A stretch of DNA of 12,890 nucleotides from Flavisolibacter sp. (GCA_025936195.1 JAICTW010000013.1:1-12890); one strand, 5' to 3'. Shown: positions 1-7,086, numbered from the stretch's first letter. Made by a program: numbers and translations. The notes: generated by a model from the sequence alone, not told the origin.

Positions 1-1985
1 AACGGTGTGACGATTGTGTAATATCGTTTACCATCATAAGTTTTTCCGCTCCACCAGTCGTACCATTTTCCTTCGGGCAAGTACACGGTTCTTGTTTGCG
101 CTCCTTTGGTCGTTACCGGACAAACCAGCAAATCATTACCAAACAAATATTCATCACCAATATCATACACATTTTCATCATCCTGATAATCGAACACCAA
201 TGCACGCATCAAAGGCGTTCCGTTTTGATATTGCTGAAACGCATTGCTGTAGATATAAGGCAATAACTGATACCGCAGCGAATCATATTTCCTGAAGTTG
301 TGCAAGGCTTCTGCTCCATAATTCCACGGCTCTTTATAGCCCGGATGGTCCATTCCAAAAACCATAGCCACAGGACTGAACATTCCAAACTGTACCCAGC
401 GAATGTATAATTCAGGATCCGCAGGATGTTCAAATCCGCCCATGCAATGCGCCCAATCACCAACACCTGATAAACCAATATTCAAACCCGCTTTAATAAC
501 CGGCGCAAAATATTGCCACTCGCTGGGCCAGTCGCCGGCAAAAATGTAAGGATAGCGTTGAATGCCTGCATAACCTTCACGGGTCTGGTTCATTCCCCGA
601 ATACCATTGTACTGCTGAAATTTTTCATAGGGTGCCTTTGCATAAGCGATCGGAAATAAATTGTGCAGTTGTGCAATATTTTTTCCCTGTGGTCCTTTTT
701 TATTGCTTTCATTTGCCAGTGCGCCGAATGCACTTCCTTCATCAGTTTTCAAAAATTTGGCACCAATGTTAGCAACCCGCATCACACCATGGTTCCACCA
801 GAAATTAACAGAAGCCGTATCAAAGAAGTTCACGAATTCACCGGCATAGGACCCTTCCGGATAGGTGTAATGAAGTTGCTGTGCTGTATCCAGTAGCTTA
901 ATTGTTTTCCCATTATCAAAACGCGGACGCAAATGCAGGCCCACCATTTTGTAGTGCATCGCATACAAACTGTCAAACATTCCTTTCGGATTTTTAAATG
1001 TTTCTCTCCACTCAAATGAAGTGGCTCCTGTTCCGCCCACTTCACCAAAAATTCTCCAGGTGGAATCGAGCCAGAGAACATCAACAGGAATTCCCAATTC
1101 TCTTAATTTTTTGGCAAGAGCAATTACATATTGATCGGAAGAAAATTGTTCATAACCCCAGGTGCCGCCCGAATAGGTTCCCAGGTGCAAACCATAAGCA
1201 AACAAAGGCATCAAAGGCGACCGGCCAGTTAGTGCAGTGTATTGACTTAAAATGTTTGGAAATTTTGGTCCGTAAATAAAATAGTAATCCAGTTCACCGC
1301 CTTCGGCAGAAAAGGAATACGCATCTTTTCTGTCATCACCCATGTTCCAGTTGGTAGGATAGGCTGTGTGAAAAAAAATGCCGTAACCATTTGTGCTCAT
1401 AAAAAATGGAACCGGAGAATAATTTGCTTCCAGAATATTGTATGCTCCCGTGATATAGGGCTTTCCTTCACCTCTGCCCACATTTAGCCGCAACGATTTA
1501 CCACGCCTGTCCAAAAAATCCATACGCTCACCAAAGCCGAAGAAATGTTCATCGGCAGTCATTTGCTTTGTGCATTGCACGGTATCTTTTTTCTTAAAAG
1601 CGCCACCATCAACTATGTTCTCCGATGAAAGCAATCTTCCATCCCTGCTGAACACATCTATTTTTAGAGAAGGCTTGTAAATGCGTAGGCTAAGCTGAGT
1701 GCTTTGCAACTGAACAAAGTTGTTTTGTTCCGAAACTGTAACCGTTACTGGCGACCAGTCATACTTCACCACCATCCAGGATTCATTGGGTCCAAAAGTT
1801 TTGTTCCATGTGTTTTGTACACGAAACATAGTGGAAGTGCAGAATTCAATTTTAAGATCACCTGCAGTGCCTGAGAAAAGAAATTCATTTCCCGACCTTT
1901 TATATTTTTTTAAACCGCCAATATTTTGTTGTGAAAAAGAAACAACAAAACAAAAGAACAGCAGAACCGAAAGGAGATTTTTCAT
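1..1985 (-). CDS. Exported GH31 family alpha-glycosidase (alpha-xylosidase/alpha-glucosidase type), 3' end outside the window
   Basis: An open frame runs without a stop from ATG at 1985 to the left edge, giving 661 visible residues. The C-terminus is cut off by the window, not by a mutation. Residues 1-19 (MKNLLSVLLFFCFVVSFSQ) form a signal peptide. An N-terminal beta-sandwich (about 20-250, containing FFGFGERMDFLDRRG) leads into the TIM barrel (about 255-600). GH31 landmarks are DVLWLDSTW (D307), the nucleophile motif FLKTDEG (D415), the acid/base motif RYPYIFAGDW (D485) and the substrate loop AHCMGGFE (H513). The end, LPEGKWYDWWSGK, is the usual start of the C-terminal beta domain. GH31 enzymes are retaining exo-enzymes that release alpha-linked xylose, glucose or galactose. 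Which sugar is used here is not readable. The usual HDIGGF is HCMGGF. The gene is divergent from GH115 and probably acts in the periplasm or at the cell surface. Confidence 0.93.
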   Translation of the reverse strand, partial: MKNLLSVLLFFCFVVSFSQQNIGGLKKYKRSGNEFLFSGTAGDLKIEFCTSTMFRVQNTWNKTFGPNESWMVVKYDWSPVTVTVSEQNNFVQLQSTQLSLRIYKPSLKIDVFSRDGRLLSSENIVDGGAFKKKDTVQCTKQMTADEHFFGFGERMDFLDRRGKSLRLNVGRGEGKPYITGAYNILEANYSPVPFFMSTNGYGIFFHTAYPTNWNMGDDRKDAYSFSAEGGELDYYFIYGPKFPNILSQYTALTGRSPLMPLFAYGLHLGTYSGGTWGYEQFSSDQYVIALAKKLRELGIPVDVLWLDSTWRIFGEVGGTGATSFEWRETFKNPKGMFDSLYAMHYKMVGLHLRPRFDNGKTIKLLDTAQQLHYTYPEGSYAGEFVNFFDTASVNFWWNHGVMRVANIGAKFLKTDEGSAFGALANESNKKGPQGKNIAQLHNLFPIAYAKAPYEKFQQYNGIRGMNQTREGYAGIQRYPYIFAGDWPSEWQYFAPVIKAGLNIGLSGVGDWAHCMGGFEHPADPELYIRWVQFGMFSPVAMVFGMDHPGYKEPWNYGAEALHNFRKYDSLRYQLLPYIYSNAFQQYQNGTPLMRALVFDYQDDENVYDIGDEYLFGNDLLVCPVTTKGAQTRTVYLPEGKWYDWWSGKTYDGKRYYTIVTP

Positions 1986-2036
1986 TAACATGCAACCGTA
2001 TTTTTCATAAGCAAAATAAAGAATGAGCAAAGGTCA

Positions 2037-2063
2037 ACTATCCTGTGTTTTTCGCAGGATAGT
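2037..2063. promoter_or_regulatory. Perfect 9-bp inverted repeat upstream of the GH31 gene
   Basis: ACTATCCTG (2037-2045) is mirrored by CAGGATAGT (2055-2063). As RNA the stem extends by one U-G and one G-C pair, leaving a five-T loop. It begins about 52 bp upstream of the GH31 start codon, a sensible distance for an operator or a 5'-leader hairpin. It could also be a remnant of a terminator, but no T-run follows it on either strand. Its function is inferred from position only. Confidence 0.4.
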
Positions 2064-2201
2064 ACGGACTGTTATTTTAAATAATTTTCATTGTTTGAAA
2101 TTAGCTGTAATGAAGTACAATCTTCTTTTAACAGATACTCAAACAAAGGAATCCCGCCAGTGAAACACTACTATCTCGTAAAGCGGCTTTAAAGGAAAGC
2201 T

Positions 2202-2220
2202 AACCTTATTACCTTAGTAA
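2202..2220 (+). repeat. 19-bp repeat, copy A (forward)
   Basis: AACCTTATTACCTTAGTAA, about 40 bp upstream of the transposase start. Internally it is a near-tandem pair of 8-mers (ACCTTATT and ACCTTAGT). It is identical to the copy at 2776-2794 and to the reverse complement of 2899-2917. Confidence 0.85.
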
Positions 2221-2241
2221 CTACAATGATTATTATGAATC

Positions 2242-2251
2242 AACCTTATTA
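2242..2251 (+). repeat. Short partial repeat copy next to the transposase start
   Basis: AACCTTATTA repeats the first ten bases of the 19-bp repeat and ends 9 bp before the transposase ATG, where a ribosome would bind. If the protein binds its own repeats, this copy could allow autoregulation. That is inference. Confidence 0.5.
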
Positions 2252-2260
2252 ACAATCATC

Positions 2261-2707
2261 ATGAAAATTGAATACCATAACCTTTACACGCACTTTATTT
2301 TGATCACGCAAAACCGAATACCTTTAATTTCAGAAAAGAATCGGGAGCGTGTCGAAAAGTATATTACCGGCATAGTCAATAATAATCACTCAAAGTTGTA
2401 TAGTGTTTACGCCAATCCGGAACACGTTCATTTTTTAGTTTCCCGCTCACCTAAATTGTCGGAAGAAGCTTTATTAACGATTGTGGCAGATAGCACTTCA
2501 AGATTCATTAATGAAAACAAATTAGCCGCAGGTGTGTTTTCTTGGCAGGATTCATCATCTGCTTTCTCGGTTTCAAAATCTGATGTAGATAAGGTTTGTA
2601 AATATATTTTGAACCAACCGGAGCACCATAAAAAGGAAATGTTTGCAGAGGAGTATGATAAATTTATAAAACACTACCAGCAAACGCTGAAGTGGGAAAT
2701 AAAGTAA
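2261..2707 (+). CDS. IS200-like / REP-associated tyrosine (Y1 HUH) transposase
   Basis: 148 residues, the usual full length for single-domain Y1 transposases (COG1943/Y1_Tnp). The start matches the family form, in which a strand like YTHFILITQNRIPLI follows at once. The HUH metal-binding motif is H55-V-H57 in NPEHVHFLV. The catalytic tyrosine is Y115 in the YxxxQ motif YILNQ, followed by PEHHKK, all as in Bacteroidota members. Such enzymes cut and join single-stranded DNA through a 5'-phosphotyrosine at hairpin or REP sequences. There is no TnpB partner. All key residues are present and the frame is unbroken, so it may be active. The surrounding ACCTTATT-type repeats are the obvious candidate substrates. 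Whether it is a self-moving IS200-type element or a domesticated REP-type enzyme cannot be decided from one copy. Confidence 0.88.
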   Translation: MKIEYHNLYTHFILITQNRIPLISEKNRERVEKYITGIVNNNHSKLYSVYANPEHVHFLVSRSPKLSEEALLTIVADSTSRFINENKLAAGVFSWQDSSSAFSVSKSDVDKVCKYILNQPEHHKKEMFAEEYDKFIKHYQQTLKWEIK

Positions 2708-2775
2708 AGCTATTCTTTGATGTAAGAACTTTGTGACAACTGTTCCCATGCTGATTAGATGGCTATAGTAGAAAC

Positions 2776-2794
2776 AACCTTATTACCTTAGTAA
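2776..2794 (+). repeat. 19-bp repeat, copy B (forward)
   Basis: Identical to copy A, starting 69 bp after the transposase stop. It is perfectly complementary to the inverted copy at 2899-2917. With flanking bases (one U-G, then A-U and G-C) the pairing extends to about 22 bp, so the two can form a long stem. Confidence 0.85.
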
Positions 2795-2817
2795 TAGTAT
2801 GGCTCTTAGATAAACTG

Positions 2818-2834
2818 ACCTTATTACCTTATTA
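2818..2834 (+). repeat. Diverged repeat, copy C (forward)
   Basis: ACCTTATTACCTTATTA matches the core of the 19-bp repeat and diverges near its end. Its first nine bases are complementary to 2866-2874, giving an inner stem inside the stem formed by copies B and D. Confidence 0.7.
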
Positions 2835-2865
2835 TATCCGGAGTATCACTTACAATAAAATAAGC

Positions 2866-2875
2866 TAATAAGGTT
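2866..2875 (-). repeat. Short inverted partial repeat copy
   Basis: TAATAAGGTT is the reverse complement of the first ten bases of the repeat and pairs with copy C across a loop of about 39 bases. Confidence 0.6.
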
Positions 2876-2898
2876 TTGAGCAAAGGGTAACCAGTCTG

Positions 2899-2917
2899 TT
2901 ACTAAGGTAATAAGGTT
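2899..2917 (-). repeat. 19-bp repeat, copy D (inverted)
   Basis: TTACTAAGGTAATAAGGTT is the exact reverse complement of copies A and B. It is the last copy before the GH115 gene and marks the outermost likely edge of the element. Confidence 0.85.
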
Positions 2918-3057
2918 TGATCCGGAAGGAAGGCTTTTCGACTTTCAAAGAAGTCGCATGATAGGTGATAACTTCTGACTGTTAGAATCTCTGAAAAGCC
3001 AATAACGTGAATAGTTAAAGCAAAATGTTTTAAAGATCTAAAAGGCACTCTTGTATA
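2918..3057. other. GH115 upstream region with a small inverted-repeat cluster
   Basis: The 140 bp between the last repeat copy and the GH115 ATG contain GGCTTTTC (2932-2939) mirrored by GAAAAGCC (2993-3000). A small hairpin, CGACTT (2939-2944) and AAGTCG (2951-2956) with a six-base loop, overlaps the left arm. No match to the Bacteroidota TAnnTTTG promoter element was found, and the ribosome-binding region is weak (AAAGG at 3041-3045). The GH115 promoter is therefore not identified. The arms could be an operator, but this is weak. Confidence 0.3.
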
Positions 3058-5547
3058 ATGAAACTCAAGTTTTTTTACCTGCTTTTATTCTCTACGCAAT
3101 TTTTTGTTTGCGGCTTCGCACAAAATATTTCTGTATCCTATAAATATAACAGTAATAATTTTTCATTGGTAATGCAATCAAAAACTGCAACCCTCTTTAT
3201 TGATTCTTCAGATTATAAAGTAGTAAGTATAGCAACAAAGGCTTTACAGGAAGATATTCATGACATCAGCGATCAAACACCTGTTGCTTCCAATTCAAAT
3301 GTTTTATCCCCTTATTCAGTAATCATCGGTACCATTGGTCATTCCAAATTGATTGATAGTCTTATTCAGTTAAAGAAAATCAACGTTGATGCCATCAAAA
3401 ACAAGTGGGAAGCCTATACACTTCAAATCATAAATCATCCATTTAAGAATGTGAAACAGGCATTGATCATTGCCGGTGCTGACAGAAGAGGAACCGCATA
3501 CGGTGTTTTTGAATTCTCAAAGCTCCTTGGTGTTTCACCATGGAAATGGTGGGCCGACGTTCATCCTGAAAAGCATTCATCAATCTATTTACATCCTGGA
3601 AAAATTGTGCAAGGTTCTCCATCGGTAAAGTACCGGGGCATTTTTATTAATGATGAAGATTGGGGACTGCAACCCTGGGCTGCAAAAAACATGGACACAG
3701 ATATAAAAGATATTGGTCCTAAAACCTATGCAAAGGTTTTTGAGTTGTTGTTACGATTGAAAGCGAATTTTATCTGGCCTGCCATGCATCCAAGTACGAA
3801 GGCATTTTATTATTACAAAGACAATCCCAAAACCGCTGATGATTATGCTATTGTCGTCGGGAGCAGTCATGCCGAACCCATGCTGCGCAACAATGTTTTT
3901 GAATGGGTGGTGAATTTTGAAAATGAATACGGCAAAAAGCCAGGTGAATGGCGATACGATTCCAACGGAAAAGAAATTTTACAATACTGGAGCGACAGGG
4001 TGTATCAATCGAAAAATTTTGAATCGGTTTATACGATTGGAATGCGTGGCGTTCATGATTCAGGAATGCCGGGCCCAAAATCTATGTCAGGCAAAGTAAG
4101 CCTGTTGCAACAAGTCATCGGTGATCAACGAAATTTATTGCAAACGGCATTTCAAAAACCGGCAAGCGATATTCCCCAAATTTTCTGTCCGTATAAAGAA
4201 GTACTTGATATTTATAGAAACGGATTAAAATTGCCTGATGATATAACGATTGTTTGGGCAGATGATAATCATGGATACATTCGCCAGCTTTCCAATGAGG
4301 AAGAACAAAAAAGAAGTGGCCGCAGCGGAATTTATTATCACCTCTCCTATTGGGGATCGCCGCATGATTATTTGTGGCTCTGCTCCACATCACCTTCGCT
4401 GATCTCTTATGAGATGACGAAGGCTTATGATTATGGCGCCGACCGTTTATGGGTGTTTAATGTTGGTGATATTAAGCCTGCAGAAATGGAGTTGGAATTT
4501 GCAATGGATCTTGCCTGGAATGTAAGTCAATGGCAACCTGAAAAAGCTTATGAGTATTCAGAATACCGGGCAACAAAAACTTTTGGAAAGCAGTATGCAA
4601 AAGAAATTGCAGCAATTAAAAAGAGCTATTATCAATTAGCCGCTTCGGCAAAGCCTGAACATTTAGGATTGGTTTCATTCAGCAAGGAAGAAGAAAACGA
4701 AAGATTAAAAGAGTACAGGCAAATTGCAATGGCAGCGGAACAATTAAGAACTAAAATTCCATCAAGATTGCAGGATGCTTATTTTGAATTGATCTATTAT
4801 CCTGTTGAAGGCGCAAAGCTGATGAACGAAAAAATCATTTGTGCAAAAAGAAGTCTTGATCCTTCATTATCCGCTGATTCAGCAAACCATTATGCGGATG
4901 TTGCTAAAACTGCATTTCAAAAAATTCAACAGCTCACCGATGAATACAATTTGAAAATTGCCGGTGGAAAATGGAATGGAATCATGAGCTGGCATCCAAG
5001 AGACCTGCCGGTTTATTTTATGCCTAAAGTTGCTGACGAAAAATATTTCGATAGCATAAAGGGCGTTGCCGTGGCAAAAAATTACATTCAGCAACCTCCT
5101 TCGAAATTAATCATTGATGCTTCAAACTTTTCAGCGAAGAAAGAGATGAATGGAGTTCGTTTTAAAGTGATCAATGGCTTGGGCATTAATGGCAAAGGAG
5201 TGACCACCATGCCTTTCAACCGTAAGCCCGATTCATTGATTGCAAATGCATCTTATCTTGAGTATAAATTAAAACTCTCTCGGGGAAAACATACCATTAC
5301 TGTAAAATGTCTTCCCACTCAAAGTACAGATGCGGATAAAAAATTACAGTTTGGAATTTCTGTAAACAATGATGCGGTTCAACTCTTAAACATTCATTCG
5401 GAAAGTGAGAGCAGGCAGTGGAAAGAAAATGTAGTGAGAGGATATGCAGATGCAAAAATTGACTGCACGATCAATAAAGAAGAAACTGTTTTGAGGATTT
5501 ATTTTCCTGAACCTGGATTGGTGATGAATAAGATTGAGGTTGATTGA
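3058..5547 (+). CDS. Exported GH115 alpha-glucuronidase
   Basis: 829 residues, normal for the family. GH115 enzymes cut alpha-1,2-linked glucuronic or 4-O-methylglucuronic acid from xylan-type or arabinogalactan-type glycans. Residues 1-21 are a signal peptide ending CGFA, with Q22 as the likely mature start. C18 lacks a lipobox (FFVC), so this is not a lipoprotein. Family signatures in order are GADRRGTAYGVFEFS (139-153), SPWKWWADV (160-168), KYRGIFINDEDWGLQPW (191-207), FIWPAMHP (238-245), SSHAEPMLRNN (269-279), GMRGVHDSGMPG (328-339, D334), CPYKEVLDIY (E381), WADDNHGYIRQ (400-410) and YYHLSYWGSPHDYLWL (426-441). The conserved acidic pocket residues appear intact. The last 135 residues or so match the GH115 C-terminal beta domain. 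It stands alone on the plus strand, away from the sulfatase operon. The transposase element lies just upstream and may separate it from its original promoter. Confidence 0.95.
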   Translation: MKLKFFYLLLFSTQFFVCGFAQNISVSYKYNSNNFSLVMQSKTATLFIDSSDYKVVSIATKALQEDIHDISDQTPVASNSNVLSPYSVIIGTIGHSKLIDSLIQLKKINVDAIKNKWEAYTLQIINHPFKNVKQALIIAGADRRGTAYGVFEFSKLLGVSPWKWWADVHPEKHSSIYLHPGKIVQGSPSVKYRGIFINDEDWGLQPWAAKNMDTDIKDIGPKTYAKVFELLLRLKANFIWPAMHPSTKAFYYYKDNPKTADDYAIVVGSSHAEPMLRNNVFEWVVNFENEYGKKPGEWRYDSNGKEILQYWSDRVYQSKNFESVYTIGMRGVHDSGMPGPKSMSGKVSLLQQVIGDQRNLLQTAFQKPASDIPQIFCPYKEVLDIYRNGLKLPDDITIVWADDNHGYIRQLSNEEEQKRSGRSGIYYHLSYWGSPHDYLWLCSTSPSLISYEMTKAYDYGADRLWVFNVGDIKPAEMELEFAMDLAWNVSQWQPEKAYEYSEYRATKTFGKQYAKEIAAIKKSYYQLAASAKPEHLGLVSFSKEEENERLKEYRQIAMAAEQLRTKIPSRLQDAYFELIYYPVEGAKLMNEKIICAKRSLDPSLSADSANHYADVAKTAFQKIQQLTDEYNLKIAGGKWNGIMSWHPRDLPVYFMPKVADEKYFDSIKGVAVAKNYIQQPPSKLIIDASNFSAKKEMNGVRFKVINGLGINGKGVTTMPFNRKPDSLIANASYLEYKLKLSRGKHTITVKCLPTQSTDADKKLQFGISVNNDAVQLLNIHSESESRQWKENVVRGYADAKIDCTINKEETVLRIYFPEPGLVMNKIEVD

Positions 5548-5690
5548 AGAATTGATTTGTCCAATAAAATTGAGGCAAAGTATTGATTGGAAGAGGGTGT
5601 ATTGAAGTAAAGGATGAGCCAAGAACGGGTTGTCATAGAAACATCAAATAATTTTACTCTTATCCTGACAGTTATTATGGGTGATGCCAT

Positions 5691-6074
5691 TTAGTGCTTG
5701 CCTTTCTGGACATGATGCTTCAGCCAATAAACAATATCGTTGAAGCCAGATTTACCTGTCGCTATCTCGATCACAAATTGGTATTTCTCCTCCTGAGTTG
5801 CTCCAATATCCGAATTGTTTTCAATTAGCAAAAGTCTCATAAGCACGTATCCTGTCCTCTTGTTTCCATCAACAAAAGGGTGATTTCTCAAAATGCTTTC
5901 TATCAGTGCAGCCGCTTTTTGTATTGTTCCGGAATAAAGTTCCTTACCGTCAAAAGTTTGATATGGACGTGAAAGTGCCGATGACAGTGCATTGTAATCT
6001 CTTATGCCATGGCTTCCTCCAAATGTATCAATGAGAATTTTATGGATTTGATTGGCTTGTTCAGGAGTTATCAT
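5691..6074 (-). CDS. doc: Fic/Doc family toxin (death-on-curing type)
   Basis: 127 residues, the length of Doc proteins, small single-domain Fic folds that modify target proteins. P1 Doc phosphorylates EF-Tu, while most Fic proteins transfer AMP. The Fic motif is HPFVDGNKR (H65-R73), with catalytic H65, D69, and N71/K72/R73 for the phosphate site. The N-terminal GGSHGIRDYNALSSALSRP and the flap region YQTFDGKELYSG are typical of Doc. Lysine replaces glycine in the usual GN[GK]R, as in Doc, but the preceding residue is glycine rather than the alanine of P1 Doc. The motif is thus intermediate between Fic and Doc, and kinase versus AMP transfer is open. The start ATG overlaps the stop of the upstream partner gene by 4 bp (ATGA), the standard coupling of toxin-antitoxin pairs. 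It converges with GH115 across a 143-bp gap with no clear terminator. Confidence 0.88.
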   Translation of the reverse strand: MITPEQANQIHKILIDTFGGSHGIRDYNALSSALSRPYQTFDGKELYSGTIQKAAALIESILRNHPFVDGNKRTGYVLMRLLLIENNSDIGATQEEKYQFVIEIATGKSGFNDIVYWLKHHVQKGKH

Positions 6075-6259
6075 TGAGCAAGTTTCTGGAGCAATTCTTT
6101 ATCTTCAGAAAGAATTTTTTGAAGTAGACCGGAATTCATAGTAGCTGGACTATTTCTTTCCTGCAATTGTTTTAAAAATGAAAGTAATTCTTCCAAAGCA
6201 TCATTAGAAAACTTATCAATTACCCGGTTTATCTCGTATTTGATTTCGTCCTTTGACAT
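6071..6259 (-). CDS. Putative antitoxin of the Fic/Doc pair
   Basis: 62 residues, first gene of the two-gene operon, overlapping the toxin by 4 bp. Two predicted helical stretches are visible, INRVIDKFSNDALEELLSFL (about 10-29) and GLLQKILSEDKELLQKLAQ (about 44-62), joined by a polar linker. The C-terminal helix, rich in leucine and lysine/glutamate, is a plausible toxin-binding segment. It shows no similarity I can recognise to Phd, and no [S/T]xxxE[G/N] Fic-inhibitory motif: the nearest candidate, SEDKEL, lacks the final G/N. The antitoxin role therefore rests on gene order, size, overlap and general resemblance to small helical partners of Bacteroidota Doc toxins, not on a known fold. Confidence 0.7.
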   Translation of the reverse strand: MSKDEIKYEINRVIDKFSNDALEELLSFLKQLQERNSPATMNSGLLQKILSEDKELLQKLAQ

Positions 6260-6280
6260 GGTCTTTTATTCTACTAATTT

Positions 6281-6293
6281 ACAGAGTTTCTGT
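6281..6293. promoter_or_regulatory. Palindrome upstream of the toxin-antitoxin operon
   Basis: ACAGA-GTT-TCTGT is a 13-bp inverted repeat 22-34 bp upstream of the antitoxin start. Toxin-antitoxin operons are commonly autoregulated at such sites, so it is a candidate operator. The arms are only 5 bp and the symmetry could be chance. Confidence 0.35.
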
Positions 6294-6417
6294 GAGGTTC
6301 AAATAAGTTAACACAAAAGGTTTTCTGAATTAAATATAGGTCTGTTCGAGGCAAGTATGACTGCATAACGGCTTATCAGATGAGTGGTAAACGAAGAATT
6401 TCCAGGCAAAAATATTA

Positions 6418-7026
6418 TTAACGACTTTTGCCGGTGGAGCAATACTGTCTTATAAATTTATCAGCTTCCTTAATGTCACCTTCGTCAGCAGCAAGAGATT
6501 TCGCTCTTTCAAAGTATTCGCAGGCCTTTTCATTTTTACTATAAGCCACCAAAATAGTTCCTTGCCAAAGAATACAATTACTTTTTTCTTCGTAGTTATT
6601 GTCGATTAAGGTTTGGAAATCAAGGAATGAACTTTTTAAGCTGTCCATGTAAAATTTTGCCTGGCTTCTTTGATACAACGCGTCATAGTATGGAACCTGC
6701 GTCCTCACCTCATCACTTGCGTAGGGCATGTCCTTGTTGAATGTTATAATGTAGTTTCCATTTGTTTGCAAATCCATCACCATATCGAAGTCGGCCAAAG
6801 CTTTTGAATATTGTTTTGTCCCCATATAACAAAAGCCCCGGTTATAATATGCCAGTTGCAATTTCTTATTTCTCAGAATTAATTCATTGTAGATTTCTAT
6901 GGCTTTATAATACTTCTTTTCCTTAGTTAAATTATAAGCCTTATCAAACAATTGATCGTTTGTCTGTTTACAGGAAGAGAGGAAAAACAATGCCACCAAT
7001 ATGCTAATAGTATTTCTGATAACCAT
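6418..7026 (-). CDS. TPR-repeat lipoprotein
   Basis: 202 residues. MVIRNTISILVALFFLSSC is a lipoprotein signal peptide with lipobox LSSC, so C19 would be lipidated. The acidic or lysine-rich signature some Bacteroidota use to send lipoproteins to the cell surface is not obvious in CKQTND. Two tetratricopeptide repeats follow: about 26-58 (LFDKAYNLTKEKKYYKAIEIY) and about 59-92 (AYYNRGFCYMGTKQYSKALADF). A third helical pair is likely near 110-190 (ALYQRSQAKFYMDSLKSSF, AKSLAADEGDIKEADKFI). TPR lipoproteins act as protein-binding scaffolds at the envelope, and no enzyme motif is present. It lies between the toxin-antitoxin pair and the sulfatase operon, all on the same strand but separated by gaps of 158 and 353 bp, so it is probably its own transcription unit. 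The partner is unknown. Confidence 0.82.
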   Translation of the reverse strand: MVIRNTISILVALFFLSSCKQTNDQLFDKAYNLTKEKKYYKAIEIYNELILRNKKLQLAYYNRGFCYMGTKQYSKALADFDMVMDLQTNGNYIITFNKDMPYASDEVRTQVPYYDALYQRSQAKFYMDSLKSSFLDFQTLIDNNYEEKSNCILWQGTILVAYSKNEKACEYFERAKSLAADEGDIKEADKFIRQYCSTGKSR

Positions 7027-7086
7027 GTCGTAATACTAGATAACACAGTCATACCCGACCCTAAAATTCCCCGAGCACATTTCCTC

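Larger units (their letters stand above)
2202..2917. mobile_element. Small Y1-transposase element flanked by 19-bp repeats
   Basis: A 19-bp sequence, AACCTTATTACCTTAGTAA, occurs at 2202-2220 and again as a direct copy at 2776-2794. A perfect inverted copy lies at 2899-2917. Shorter or diverged copies lie at 2242-2251, 2818-2834 and 2866-2875. The transposase gene sits between the first two full copies. The element could end at 2794 (direct repeats) or at 2917 (inverted repeats). Y1 transposases do not need terminal inverted repeats, so the boundaries are inferred. The arrangement resembles REP-associated transposase loci, where the enzyme gene is surrounded by the repeats it acts on. The element separates the divergent GH31 and GH115 genes. 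Confidence 0.6.

Noticed and set aside
1986..2036. Bacteroidota -33/-7 promoter for GH31
   Set aside because: A TATTTTG string resembles the -7 element but is one base short of TAnnTTTG, and no TTTG lies at the right spacing.
2180..2190. AAAGC-G-GCTTT mini-palindrome before repeat copy A
   Set aside because: Five-base arms with no partner elsewhere and no link to the repeat family. Likely chance.
3094..3126. Lipoprotein signal in GH115 because of the cysteine near the signal-peptide end
   Set aside because: The residues before the cysteine are FFV, which do not form a lipobox, and a normal cleavage site (GFA before Q) follows at once.
5530..5606. Six ATTGA words in about 80 bp at and after the GH115 end
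   Set aside because: Spacing is irregular (8 to 19 bp), two copies are coding, and the AT-rich composition makes this easy by chance.
5548..5690. Bidirectional terminator between the convergent GH115 and toxin genes
   Set aside because: Only weak 5-bp arms (CAATA and TATTG) are present and no T-run follows, so no terminator can be called.
6071..6259. Fic-inhibitory [S/T]xxxE[G/N] motif in the antitoxin
   Set aside because: The nearest candidate, SEDKEL, has leucine where G/N is needed, so class I inhibition of the known type is not supported.
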